A stretch of DNA of 58,471 bases, taken from an uncultured Clostridia bacterium. Its GTDB lineage: Bacteria > Bacillota > Clostridia > Christensenellales > Borkfalkiaceae. This document shows positions 8,391-15,810 of this stretch, in pieces. Numbering within the stretch: the stretch's first letter is position 1; the number at the start of each line of letters is the position of its first letter. Both the position numbers and the translations under genes were made by a program. The DNA is taken from assembly GCA_934796775.1 (NCBI GenBank), contig CAKVPH010000010.1, positions 1 through 58,471 of the forward strand. Reading direction: 5' to 3'. The notes under the pieces were generated by a model. That model worked only from the letters and a program-made list of their open reading frames with translations. It made no database searches and was not told the origin of the DNA.

Positions 8391-8436
8391 AAGAAACCGA
8401 ATAGGAACGCTTATTTCGGCATAAAGACGGTTACGC

Positions 8437-8465
8437 TTGACAAAAGTTAAAAGGGGCGGTATAAT
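8437..8465 (+). promoter_or_regulatory. Consensus sigma-A promoter
   Basis: TTGACA at 8437-8442 and TATAAT at 8460-8465 are both exact consensus boxes, with the optimal 17-base spacer. It lies 26 bases before the ATG of the 113-residue gene and should drive the two-gene VapD-like cassette independently of the transfer operon. Confidence 0.9.
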
Positions 8466-8491
8466 AGGAATAATCAAGGAGGTAATGCCTT

Positions 8492-8833
8492 ATGATGAAA
8501 ATGCTTATACAACTCGACGAAGAAAGGGTTGTCAAAGACGGAAAATATAAACTCGAAGATATGTGGCGTGTAATCGACGCGAAGTTTGATAAATACGACT
8601 GTGTGAAGGAGATTCAGCCAGACGGTTCGGTGTTATACACGGGTAATCCCCAAAAGGATTATTACACTTGTATAACGTTAGCCTATCTTACGTTAAAGGG
8701 GCAGAAATGGTTTGCAAAGTATTGTAAGCAATGGATGTGGTATGATAATGACGATGATGAAGATTTGCCGTATCAGGACATAAATGTGCTTGCAAGAGAA
8801 AGGCAAGATAATCCGTTATTTGCTCTTGCGTAG
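8492..8833 (+). CDS. Small acidic protein, partner of VapD-like gene
   Basis: The 113-residue protein begins MMKMLIQLDEERV and contains a LEDMWRVIDAKF helix and an aromatic-rich KWFAKYCKQWMWYDNDDDED segment. I do not recognise a characterised family. Its own consensus promoter, a very good AAGGAGG site at 8477-8483 and its position eight bases before a VapD/Cas2-like gene suggest that it is the partner of that gene, perhaps an antitoxin. Either ATG (8492 or 8495) could be used. The pairing is inference from context. Confidence 0.6.
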   Translation: MMKMLIQLDEERVVKDGKYKLEDMWRVIDAKFDKYDCVKEIQPDGSVLYTGNPQKDYYTCITLAYLTLKGQKWFAKYCKQWMWYDNDDDEDLPYQDINVLARERQDNPLFALA

Positions 8834-8841
8834 GTGTTAAT

Positions 8842-9225
8842 ATGGAAAGAGCAAAGAGAAAAGCAATCAATTTCGATCTCGATACAGGTAAAATGAAAGA
8901 ACTTGGTTTATACCCGAGAGGTTATAGATTTTTAGCAAGTTCTTTGCATAAACATGGTTTTGAACATCGTCAAGGCTCGGGATATGTATCAAAGGAACGC
9001 ATAGACAGTGTGGCAGTAGCCCGAATAGTTGAATCCGTAACGAAGGAGCAGCTTTGGCTTGCAAAATGTATTAAGAGAATCGATGTGACCGATATAGGCA
9101 GACAGCATGATTTAACAGATGTTGTTAAGATGTATTCAACGTTGGCGGACGAGTTAGAACAAGTTGACGAACTTGATGATTTAGACGATCCGGACGGAGA
9201 TAATTCGCCAAAACTCAAAATGTAA
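8842..9225 (+). CDS. VapD/Cas2-like protein (possible ribonuclease toxin)
   Basis: The N-terminal 60 residues match the VapD/Cas2-like ferredoxin fold: KAINFDLDT, then YPRGYRFLASSLHKHGF, and the characteristic RQGSGYVSKERI. Characterised VapD proteins are related to Cas2 and cleave RNA. The conserved FDLD Asp residues are kept. The C-terminal tail is acidic (EQVDELDDLDDPD). There are no other CRISPR genes, so a Cas role is unlikely. It is the second gene of a two-gene unit with its own promoter and a terminator directly after it. Toxin activity is inferred from the family. Confidence 0.7.
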   Translation: MERAKRKAINFDLDTGKMKELGLYPRGYRFLASSLHKHGFEHRQGSGYVSKERIDSVAVARIVESVTKEQLWLAKCIKRIDVTDIGRQHDLTDVVKMYSTLADELEQVDELDDLDDPDGDNSPKLKM

Positions 9226-9243
9226 ACAAAATATATTTTATAA

Positions 9244-9274
9244 GCGGTTGACTATAACGGTCAGCCGTTTTTTT
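9244..9274 (+). terminator. Rho-independent terminator after VapD-like gene
   Basis: CGGTTGAC (9245-9252) pairs with GTCAGCCG (9260-9267) across a short loop, and seven T follow at 9268-9274. It ends the two-gene cassette and separates it from virB4. Confidence 0.8.
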
Positions 9275-9281
9275 ATGTCCT

Positions 9282-9405
9282 TTGAAAGGTTATTCATCTC
9301 GTGATACTGCGTTGCGCTCGGATTTTGAAATTCCTGCGACCAAAAAGGTCGCTCCCTTTGAAAATCTGTCGCGCGCCTTGCCTGACGAGCGACTAACCTT
9401 TCAAC
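9282..9405. repeat. Long imperfect inverted repeat (124 bases)
   Basis: Outer arms TTGAAAGGTTA (9282-9292) and TAACCTTTCAA (9395-9405) are perfect complements. Inner arms ATTTTGAAA and TTTGAAAAT pair nearly, and GCGACC (9336-9341) pairs with GGTCGC (9347-9352) around an A5 loop. The whole segment can fold into one long interrupted hairpin. It contains no open frame and no T-run. It could be a small miniature inverted-repeat element, a structured leader, or an RNA processing site between the VapD cassette and virB4. Confidence 0.7.
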
Positions 9406-9427
9406 ATGGCTTATAGGAGATTAAATA

Positions 9428-11269
9428 ATGTCAAAGAAAAAGATATCGCCTGAGAAGGCGGAGAAACTCGATACGAAAACGTTTTTCGATTGCGTTCTGC
9501 CGGGAATAATCAAATTCAATGTCGACCATTATATCGTCGGCGACAGTTACAGGTGCGCATGGGCGGTGCGGGAATATCCGCCACTTACCGAACAGCAAGC
9601 AATCTTTGCAAGAGTGGCGGATAAAAACGGAGTAACATTGCGAATATACCATCGACTTGTAGAAGCGGCAGAGCAAAGAAAAATCATTCAGAACGCCACG
9701 AGAAAAAACAAGATGAAATCCACCGCAGACGATATGACGGACAGCGTGGAAGCCGAAGGCAATTTGCAGGACGTAATCGACCTTTTAGCGAGTTTAAGAA
9801 AGAGCCGCGAGTGTTTACTCCATTGTGCGGTATTTATCGAATTAAAGGCGAAATCGCTCGAGCATTTACGAGAACTTCAAAACGAAACGCTTATGGAACT
9901 TGCGCGGGCGAAGATTACGGTCGACAGGCTTACGTTAAGACAAAAAGAAGGCTTTTTGTCTGTTTTGCCCTTCGGCGCGAATCAGTTCGGAACGCTGTAC
10001 GAGCGTGTATTGCCCGCAAGTTCGGCGGCGAATTTCTATCCGTTCGCCTTTTCGGGCAAGACCGATGCTAACGGCTTTTATATCGGAAAAGACAAATACG
10101 GCACGAATGTAATCGTAGACCTCGACCGCCGCGCGGAAGATAAAACGACGAGTAACGTCTTAATTCTCGGTAATAGCGGGCAGGGCAAAAGTTATCTGAT
10201 GAAACTTCTGCTCACGAATATCCTCGAGTCGGGAAAGAAAGTGATTTGCCTCGATCCCGAAAGCGAGTACGAAGAACTGTGCAAAAATCTCGGCGGGTGT
10301 TATATCGATTTTTTATCGGGCGAGTATAAGATAAATCCGTTAGAACCAAAAGCATGGACTGAAACAACGGGAGAAACGAGCGGGAAAGAAGAAAATACGG
10401 AAAATTGTCCCGAAGCGTTCAAGAAAGTAACGCGGCTGTCGCAGCATATAGCATTCTTAAAAGATTTCTTCAAGGCGTATAAGGATTTCGACGATACGCA
10501 AATCGATACGATAGAAATTCTCTTAACGAAACTATACGAAAAGTTCGGCATTACGGACGAAACGGACTATACGCAAAAAACAGCGAATGATTATCCCACG
10601 ATGTCTGACTTTTACGCGCTTTGTGAAGAAGAATACGTTTCATACGACAAGGAAAAGAAATATCTGTATTCGGAAGAAACGTTGCAGGAAGTGTGCCTTG
10701 GTATACACTCTATGTGTGTCGGCGCGGAAAGCAAATATTTCGACGGGCATACGAATATAACTTCGGACGATTTTCTATGTTTCGGAGTGAAAGGACTGTT
10801 GGAGTCAAACCGCAGACTTAAAGACGCAATGCTGTTTAATATTCTGTCGTATATGTCTAACAAACTGCTCGGCGAAGGAAACACAGCGGCGAGCATTGAC
10901 GAATTGTATTTGTTTTTAACGAATATGACTGCAATCGAGTATATCCGAAACGCCATGAAACGAGTGAGAAAAAAGGACTCGTCGGTAATACTCGCAAGTC
11001 AGAATATAGAGGATTTTCTTCTGCCTTCGATCCGAGAATTTACGAAACCGCTGTTTTCTATTCCGACGCATCAATTTTTATTCAATGCGGGACAGATCAA
11101 TCCAAAGGAATATATGGACGCGTTGCAGATTGAACCGAGCGAGTTCGAACTTATTCGATATCCCGAACGCGGAACGTGTTTATATCGTTGCGGTAATGAA
11201 AGGTATTTGCTCGAAGTGATCGCGCCCGAATACAAGGCGGAATTGTTCGGTAAAGGGGGCGGCAGATAG
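9428..11269 (+). CDS. virB4: VirB4 family conjugation ATPase
   Basis: This is the membrane-associated ATPase that powers assembly and transport in the type IV secretion machine. Walker A GNSGQGKS lies at residues 248-255 and Walker B IDEL at about 490-493; an arginine-rich ASQNIEDF region follows near residue 525. At 613 residues it is shorter than many VirB4 proteins and lacks part of the N-terminal beta-rich region, which may be supplied by the 7815-8390 protein. The ATG follows TAGGAG at 9414-9419. The stop overlaps the start of the next gene by one base. Confidence 0.93.
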   Translation: MSKKKISPEKAEKLDTKTFFDCVLPGIIKFNVDHYIVGDSYRCAWAVREYPPLTEQQAIFARVADKNGVTLRIYHRLVEAAEQRKIIQNATRKNKMKSTADDMTDSVEAEGNLQDVIDLLASLRKSRECLLHCAVFIELKAKSLEHLRELQNETLMELARAKITVDRLTLRQKEGFLSVLPFGANQFGTLYERVLPASSAANFYPFAFSGKTDANGFYIGKDKYGTNVIVDLDRRAEDKTTSNVLILGNSGQGKSYLMKLLLTNILESGKKVICLDPESEYEELCKNLGGCYIDFLSGEYKINPLEPKAWTETTGETSGKEENTENCPEAFKKVTRLSQHIAFLKDFFKAYKDFDDTQIDTIEILLTKLYEKFGITDETDYTQKTANDYPTMSDFYALCEEEYVSYDKEKKYLYSEETLQEVCLGIHSMCVGAESKYFDGHTNITSDDFLCFGVKGLLESNRRLKDAMLFNILSYMSNKLLGEGNTAASIDELYLFLTNMTAIEYIRNAMKRVRKKDSSVILASQNIEDFLLPSIREFTKPLFSIPTHQFLFNAGQINPKEYMDALQIEPSEFELIRYPERGTCLYRCGNERYLLEVIAPEYKAELFGKGGGR

Positions 11270-11736
11270 TGGCTGTGCCTATTATCCCGATACTGAAAAA
11301 GATTGGCGCGGCGGTGTTGTCGAATAAAAAAGGCAGAAAAACGGTTCTGTATATCATACTCACCGTAACGATAATCGTGATGTTGCCTATGATAGCGGTG
11401 ATGGGAATCTTCTCGAACGACGTGAACGTCGATACGAGCGAAATAGAAAGCATAATACAGGAAAGAGAAAAAATCGAGGCGGAACGCCACGCCGAGATAG
11501 AGCGGGTGATGACGGACGCGGGGTATAACGAAATAAAAATACGGGAAGCGCAGGCGATATATTCGTTTGCGCTTTTTGATATTGCGGGCGACGATTTAGC
11601 GCGAAAACTTTCCGAATGTTTTTCGGCAGAAACGGATGAAGAACTCGTTGAAAAGATAAACGCCGCGTTCGGGACAAATTTTGCGTATGAAGAAATCGTC
11701 GCCGTGTTAGAGAGCGTAAGGCAGGAATACGGATAG
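11269..11736 (+). CDS. CD1108-family-like membrane protein lacking hydrolase domains
   Basis: A GTG start overlaps the virB4 stop. The N terminus (PIIPILKKIGAAVLSNKKGRK) followed by one membrane segment (about 28-50) and a helical domain with SEIESIIQEREKIEAE matches the beginning of CD1108-family mobile-element proteins, which normally continue into lysozyme and C40 peptidase domains. Here the protein ends at 155 residues, just where the cell-wall hydrolase would begin. A separate hydrolase may lie outside the window, or the hydrolase was lost. A terminator-like hairpin follows. Confidence 0.65.
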   Translation: MAVPIIPILKKIGAAVLSNKKGRKTVLYIILTVTIIVMLPMIAVMGIFSNDVNVDTSEIESIIQEREKIEAERHAEIERVMTDAGYNEIKIREAQAIYSFALFDIAGDDLARKLSECFSAETDEELVEKINAAFGTNFAYEEIVAVLESVRQEYG

Positions 11737-11759
11737 CGCGATGTATCACTCACAAAGAC

Positions 11760-11783
11760 GCTGCGTGTGAACGCGGCTTTTTT
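11760..11783 (+). terminator. Rho-independent terminator
   Basis: GCTGCGT (11760-11766) pairs with ACGCGGC (11771-11777) around a four-base loop, followed by six T. It closes the virB4 transcription unit. Confidence 0.7.
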
Positions 11784-11817
11784 AATATAAAAAATAAAAC
11801 CGAAAAGGAGAAACAAA

Positions 11818-12240
11818 ATGGAAAACGAAAACAAAAACTTTGTAGCAGAGGAACAAAAAACCGCGGAAGCACCACGCGAAATTGACGGCGTTACCGATTA
11901 TCGCTCGTATGTGCGTGATACGGTTGAAAGACAAATCGCCAAATACGAAAAAACAAAACTCGAAACTTGTTCGCCGCAGGAAATATTCAACGACGCGTTT
12001 GAATGTAACGCATACGTTATGATTGCGGACGCGCTTCTGGACGACAACGTTGAGGATGAGGTGTACGAAGCATTGGCTAACGAAGGCGACGATATTCTCG
12101 ATAATTTGTATTCTGAATACGTTGATACGCCCGACGCGAGTATCAGAAGCAACGAAGATACGATTGCATTCTTAAGAAAGTATTGTCAGTCGGAATATCC
12201 CGAAATCATGAACTGCCATTCAAACGATTTAACGATGTGA
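11818..12240 (+). CDS. DUF3848-like acidic ICE protein
   Basis: The 140-residue acidic protein has a central region SYVRDTVERQIAKYEKT, then SPQEIFNDAFECNAYVMIADAL. It resembles DUF3848-type accessory proteins of Firmicute ICEs (a helix ending in SPQEI followed by a repeated small helical domain), but the match is distant. It has no membrane segments. AAAAGGAG lies 7 to 8 bases before the ATG. It is followed after 20 bases by the next gene with which it probably shares a transcript. Confidence 0.5.
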   Translation: MENENKNFVAEEQKTAEAPREIDGVTDYRSYVRDTVERQIAKYEKTKLETCSPQEIFNDAFECNAYVMIADALLDDNVEDEVYEALANEGDDILDNLYSEYVDTPDASIRSNEDTIAFLRKYCQSEYPEIMNCHSNDLTM

Positions 12241-12260
12241 TTTTGGCGGGAGGAACGCAA

Positions 12261-13109
12261 GTGAAAAACAATGCCGTTTTACAGAGCAAAGAAACAGAAT
12301 TAAAGGCGAAGTTGTATGACGCCGTCGAACGTTGGTACGATTCGCTCGATAATCTCGCTAAAAAATTACAGGACGATATTTCGGGCGAAAAGCCTTTCGA
12401 ACAGAACGAGGGCGACAGAACCGGACTGTGTTTTGTCTTGGACTATATGGACGACTTAAAGAAAGAGATTAAGCAACTGCATAACAATATCAAAACCATA
12501 AAACCGACAGAGAAATTGAAATTAAACGCAATGATGTGGCGCAAACCTGAAACTCTGGAACCGCTGTCATATAAAGTGTCGGAAGTAATAGTGGTTTCCG
12601 ATGCGGAATTCAGAGACGTTATGAAAAACTCACTGGAAGATAGAGAATATCTGTCGGGCAGGCACGGCGAGGACACTTGCGTTTTGCTCTTAAGTAACGG
12701 CGGTGACGACGGAATTCTCGTGGATACGCAAGGTTGTAATTATCCGCGATACGCAACGTTTATAACGAAAGCAAAAATAATCGCAAACGAATTTATACAA
12801 CGGGTTACTGATGAACGGTGTTCGGATGACGACGAAGAAAGTAAAACGAAACGTAAACGTGGCGAAGAAATAAAGGACGAAAACAGCGATGAAAAACAGA
12901 AGGCTACAGATATACTCACGGCGGAAGATATTGCGGAGCAGGCGGAATATGCGGCAAACGCGCCGAAATGTTGTTCGGAAAAGGAGCGCGCGTTGAATAT
13001 GCTCGGAATGCTCGGCTCGAATATAGCCGACGAAGATATCTATCACGACGAAAGCGACCACGATGAAATAACGGGAAAGGGGCATTCGCTTGAAATGAAT
13101 ATGCAGTAA
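12261..13109 (+). CDS. Hypothetical ICE protein with C-terminal acidic linker
   Basis: The start is GTG 12261, preceded by GCGGGAGG at 12246-12253; the reading frame is open further upstream but would overlap the previous gene. The 282-residue protein has a helical N-terminal half (WYDSLDNLAKKLQDDI, LDYMDDLKKEIKQLHNNI), a central conserved block with HGEDTCVLLLSNGGDDGILV and YPRYATFI, and a charged C-terminal tail. The central block is familiar from Firmicute ICE proteins of unknown function. It lies directly upstream of the candidate oriT. Confidence 0.6.
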   Translation: MKNNAVLQSKETELKAKLYDAVERWYDSLDNLAKKLQDDISGEKPFEQNEGDRTGLCFVLDYMDDLKKEIKQLHNNIKTIKPTEKLKLNAMMWRKPETLEPLSYKVSEVIVVSDAEFRDVMKNSLEDREYLSGRHGEDTCVLLLSNGGDDGILVDTQGCNYPRYATFITKAKIIANEFIQRVTDERCSDDDEESKTKRKRGEEIKDENSDEKQKATDILTAEDIAEQAEYAANAPKCCSEKERALNMLGMLGSNIADEDIYHDESDHDEITGKGHSLEMNMQ

Positions 13110-13122
13110 AAGTCGTTTCCTA

Positions 13123-13309
13123 TTTGGTTGCAGGAATAAGCGAAGGGGTTGCAGTAGCACCCCTTCGCGGTTCACGGCGGACGGCAACGCCGACCGCATA
13201 AGGGATTTTGAGAAAAACAGTCAAGGGGTTGCAAAATAAAGCGAATTCAGAGAAAAGAGTCGAGTATTACAAAATACGGCAGAACAAGAAGAATAATCAA
13301 GGCGTTGCA
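13123..13309. other. Candidate origin of transfer (oriT)
   Basis: The non-coding stretch directly upstream of the relaxosome genes has a perfect 10-base-pair hairpin (GCGAAGGGGT at 13140-13149 with ACCCCTTCGC at 13159-13168). A second, smaller hairpin CGGCG/CGCCG lies at 13175-13192. A direct repeat AAGGSGTTGCA occurs at 13143-13153, 13223-13233 and 13299-13309, with a partial copy (GGTTGCA) ending at 13132. No T-run follows the hairpins, so they are not simple terminators. Position, hairpins and repeats are what an oriT with accessory protein sites should look like, but the nick site cannot be named. Confidence 0.5.
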
Positions 13310-13331
13310 GGGCGCAAAGGAGGAGAAAACT

Positions 13332-13739
13332 ATGTCCGAGCCGAAAGATAAAAGGAAATTCGCGCTGTGGATACGCGAAGAAACATTAAAGAAAGTAGAG
13401 AAATTATACCGTGCGGAAAACGTTAAAAGTCGCTCGGAATTTATAGAGAAAGCAATCAATTTTTACTGCGGCTATCTTACGGCAAGCGACGGAAACGAAT
13501 ATTTCCCGCAGGTAATCGTTTCTACCTTGCAAGGCACGCTCGGCGCATTTGAAAATCGCATGGCAAGTCTGCTGTTTAAAATGGCGGTTGAACTTTCAAT
13601 GTCGCTCCACGTTACGGCGGCGAACAGCGAGATTGACGAGGGAACGCTTGCAAAACTTCGCGGACTTTGCGTGGACGAAGTAAAGCGTATTCGCGGGGCG
13701 GTGTCGTTCGACGACGCGTATAAATTTCAGAAAGGGTAA
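13332..13739 (+). CDS. Ribbon-helix-helix relaxosome accessory protein (MobC-like)
   Basis: The start is ATG 13332 with AAGGAGG at 13317-13323. The N-terminal part (KFALWIREETLKKVEKLY followed by SRSEFIEKAINFYCGYL) is a classical ribbon-helix-helix DNA-binding domain, and the C-terminal half is helical. Together with its position between the candidate oriT and the relaxase gene it is probably the DNA-bending accessory protein of the relaxosome. It ends with TAATG, overlapping the relaxase start by one base, so the two are translationally coupled. Confidence 0.8.
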   Translation: MSEPKDKRKFALWIREETLKKVEKLYRAENVKSRSEFIEKAINFYCGYLTASDGNEYFPQVIVSTLQGTLGAFENRMASLLFKMAVELSMSLHVTAANSEIDEGTLAKLRGLCVDEVKRIRGAVSFDDAYKFQKG

Positions 13740-15796
13740 TGGCACGGCTAATCGTAAAGTGGCGGTATATTAAGCCCGGCGCGCCAAAGCAAGGCGAGCA
13801 TTACGTCGACTATATCGCAACGCGCGAAGGCGTGGAAGTCGAAGGCGAAAAATGGAAAGACGAACCCGCCACGAAAGAACAGGAAAAGTTAGTTAATCGG
13901 CTTATAGATGACTTTCCCGATTGTAAAGACAGTTTCGAGTATCAGGATTATTTGTCTGCAAAAACGAAATATTCGGCGATGACGTTTATAGACAAAGCGA
14001 TAGAAGAAAACGTTGACAGGATAGGTAAGAAAGAAAACTATATCGGGTATATAGCGATGCGCCCGCGCGTTGAGAAATCTGGCACGCACGGGTTATTTTC
14101 TTATTCGGACGAGCATATAAAACTATCTAAAGTAGCGAAAGAAGTCGGTAATCACGACGGCGTTGTCTGGACGACTATAATTTCATTAAGACGTGAGGAT
14201 GCGGAAAAACTCGGCTATGATAATCTGACGGTTTGGAAAACGCTCTTGCGGGCGAAATCGCAGGACCTTGCAAACGCTATGGGAATACCTATAACGGACA
14301 TGAAATGGTATGCGGCGTTTCATAACGAAAGCGGGCATCCGCACGTCCATCTCGTATCGTATTCCATGGGGAAAGAACCGTATATGACGAGGCAAGGTCT
14401 TGAAAAGTTAAAAGCCGCTTATGCGCACGAGATATTTAAGAACGATTTATACGAGATTTACGAAAAGCAGACGGAATACCGCGACGAATTGCGAGCCGGG
14501 AGCAAAGAAAAAATAGCGGAAATTATACGCAGGATAAACGGCAAAAAATACGAAAACGAAACGCTTGAACTAATGCTTAAAACGCTTGCCGAGAAACTGC
14601 AAAAGCATAAGGGCAAGAAAGTTTACGGATATCTTCCGAAAGAGGTCAAAAACCTTGTTAACGGTGTTATAGACGAACTTATGCGAGATAGCGACTTGCA
14701 GAAATTATACGAATTATGGTACGAACAGCGGGAGAACGTATTGAAAACTTATCGGGATAAAATGTCCGAAAGGTTGCCGCTTTCCGCAAACGAAGAATTT
14801 AGATCGGTGCGTAACGCGGTGATTGCCGAAGCGTTGAATTTAACCTTTTCGGACACGCTTATTGTAGAAGAAATACCAGCAGAGCCGACGGATAAAGAAA
14901 TAGAGAAAAGCGAGAAAAAACCGAGAAAAGACTATAAAACGGCGTGGCAGTTTTACGACTGGGCAAAGGCTTGTGTGGATAAAGACGGCGAAGAATATAA
15001 TCCCGAATTCGCCGTGAAATTATTTACGGAAGCGGCGAACGGCGGCATTACCGTAGCAAAATACAAACTCGGTAAAATGTTCTTGAACGGCGACGGAGTG
15101 GAGAAAGATATACCGAAAGCAATCGAATGGCTGAAACAAGCGGCAATGGAAGAAAACGAGTTTGCGGAATACACGCTCGGCAGGATTTATTTAAAAGGCG
15201 AAGAGGTAGGAAAGAATGTGGTAACGGCAGAGGAATTTCTGTTAAAATCCGCAGGTCGCGGAAACAAATATGCGGCATATTTGCTCGGAAAAGAGTATTT
15301 AAACGGAGAAAATCTCGGGAAGGATGTCACAAACGCTGAAAAATATCTCTTGAAAGCGGCGGAACACGGTAATAAGTTTGCTGAATACGTTCTCGGCAAA
15401 GAATACTTGCGCGGAGAAAACTTCCCGAAAGATGTTCAAAAGGCAATCGATTATCTTAAACGCGCGGCGGAAAAGGGCTTGAATTTCGCCGAATACGAAC
15501 TCGGTAAAATATACCTTTTCGGTAACGATATTCCGAAAGATACAGAAACGGCGTTGGAGTATCTGAAGTCCGCGGCGGCAAGCGGAAACGAATATGCTCA
15601 AGCGTTGCTTTTGCAAAGAGAATTGTTCCAAAAACAGAGCATAAATCTTGCTATAGGTCGATTATTCGCATATTTAGTTAAAACATTGCAAGAAAAAACA
15701 GAATCGGAACTCGACGCTAAAATAGCGAGAACTGACAGAAAACTTCGCCGCAAAATAGCGGAGAAAAAGCAGGCGCAAGGGCTGAAATTAGAATAG
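13739..15796 (+). CDS. MobP-type relaxase with C-terminal Sel1 repeats
   Basis: The protein should nick oriT and lead the DNA strand into the recipient. The relaxase metal motif is H195-x4-H200-x-H202-x-H204 (HNESGHPHVH). The N-terminal part includes YIKPGAPKQGEHYVDYIATR with tyrosines suited for nicking, as in MobP3/MobL relaxases. Residues from about 400 to 640 are five to six Sel1-like repeats of about 36 residues each (AxxYxLGKxYLxGE, then A..YLLKAAExGN). A charged helical tail ends the protein. Sel1 repeats are protein-binding modules, so this tail may dock the relaxase on the coupling protein or another partner. Confidence 0.9.
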   Translation: MARLIVKWRYIKPGAPKQGEHYVDYIATREGVEVEGEKWKDEPATKEQEKLVNRLIDDFPDCKDSFEYQDYLSAKTKYSAMTFIDKAIEENVDRIGKKENYIGYIAMRPRVEKSGTHGLFSYSDEHIKLSKVAKEVGNHDGVVWTTIISLRREDAEKLGYDNLTVWKTLLRAKSQDLANAMGIPITDMKWYAAFHNESGHPHVHLVSYSMGKEPYMTRQGLEKLKAAYAHEIFKNDLYEIYEKQTEYRDELRAGSKEKIAEIIRRINGKKYENETLELMLKTLAEKLQKHKGKKVYGYLPKEVKNLVNGVIDELMRDSDLQKLYELWYEQRENVLKTYRDKMSERLPLSANEEFRSVRNAVIAEALNLTFSDTLIVEEIPAEPTDKEIEKSEKKPRKDYKTAWQFYDWAKACVDKDGEEYNPEFAVKLFTEAANGGITVAKYKLGKMFLNGDGVEKDIPKAIEWLKQAAMEENEFAEYTLGRIYLKGEEVGKNVVTAEEFLLKSAGRGNKYAAYLLGKEYLNGENLGKDVTNAEKYLLKAAEHGNKFAEYVLGKEYLRGENFPKDVQKAIDYLKRAAEKGLNFAEYELGKIYLFGNDIPKDTETALEYLKSAAASGNEYAQALLLQRELFQKQSINLAIGRLFAYLVKTLQEKTESELDAKIARTDRKLRRKIAEKKQAQGLKLE

Positions 15797-15810
15797 GAGG
15801 GATAGGCAAA

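Noticed and set aside
8842..9225. The VapD/Cas2-like gene as part of a CRISPR system.
   Set aside because: No cas1 or effector gene and no repeat-spacer array is visible anywhere in the window; the gene has its own promoter and a non-Cas partner.
9811..10071. Second open frame inside virB4 on the same strand.
   Set aside because: It lies wholly inside the intact virB4 frame, lacks a ribosome site and encodes a low-complexity basic sequence; it is an overlap artefact.
13140..13168. The perfect hairpin as a terminator of the preceding gene.
   Set aside because: No T-run follows and other hairpins and repeats surround it, so an oriT role fits better, though termination cannot be fully excluded.
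15127..15339. Small open frame inside the Sel1 repeats of the relaxase.
   Set aside because: It follows the repeated codons of the main frame in a shifted phase and shows no independent start signal.
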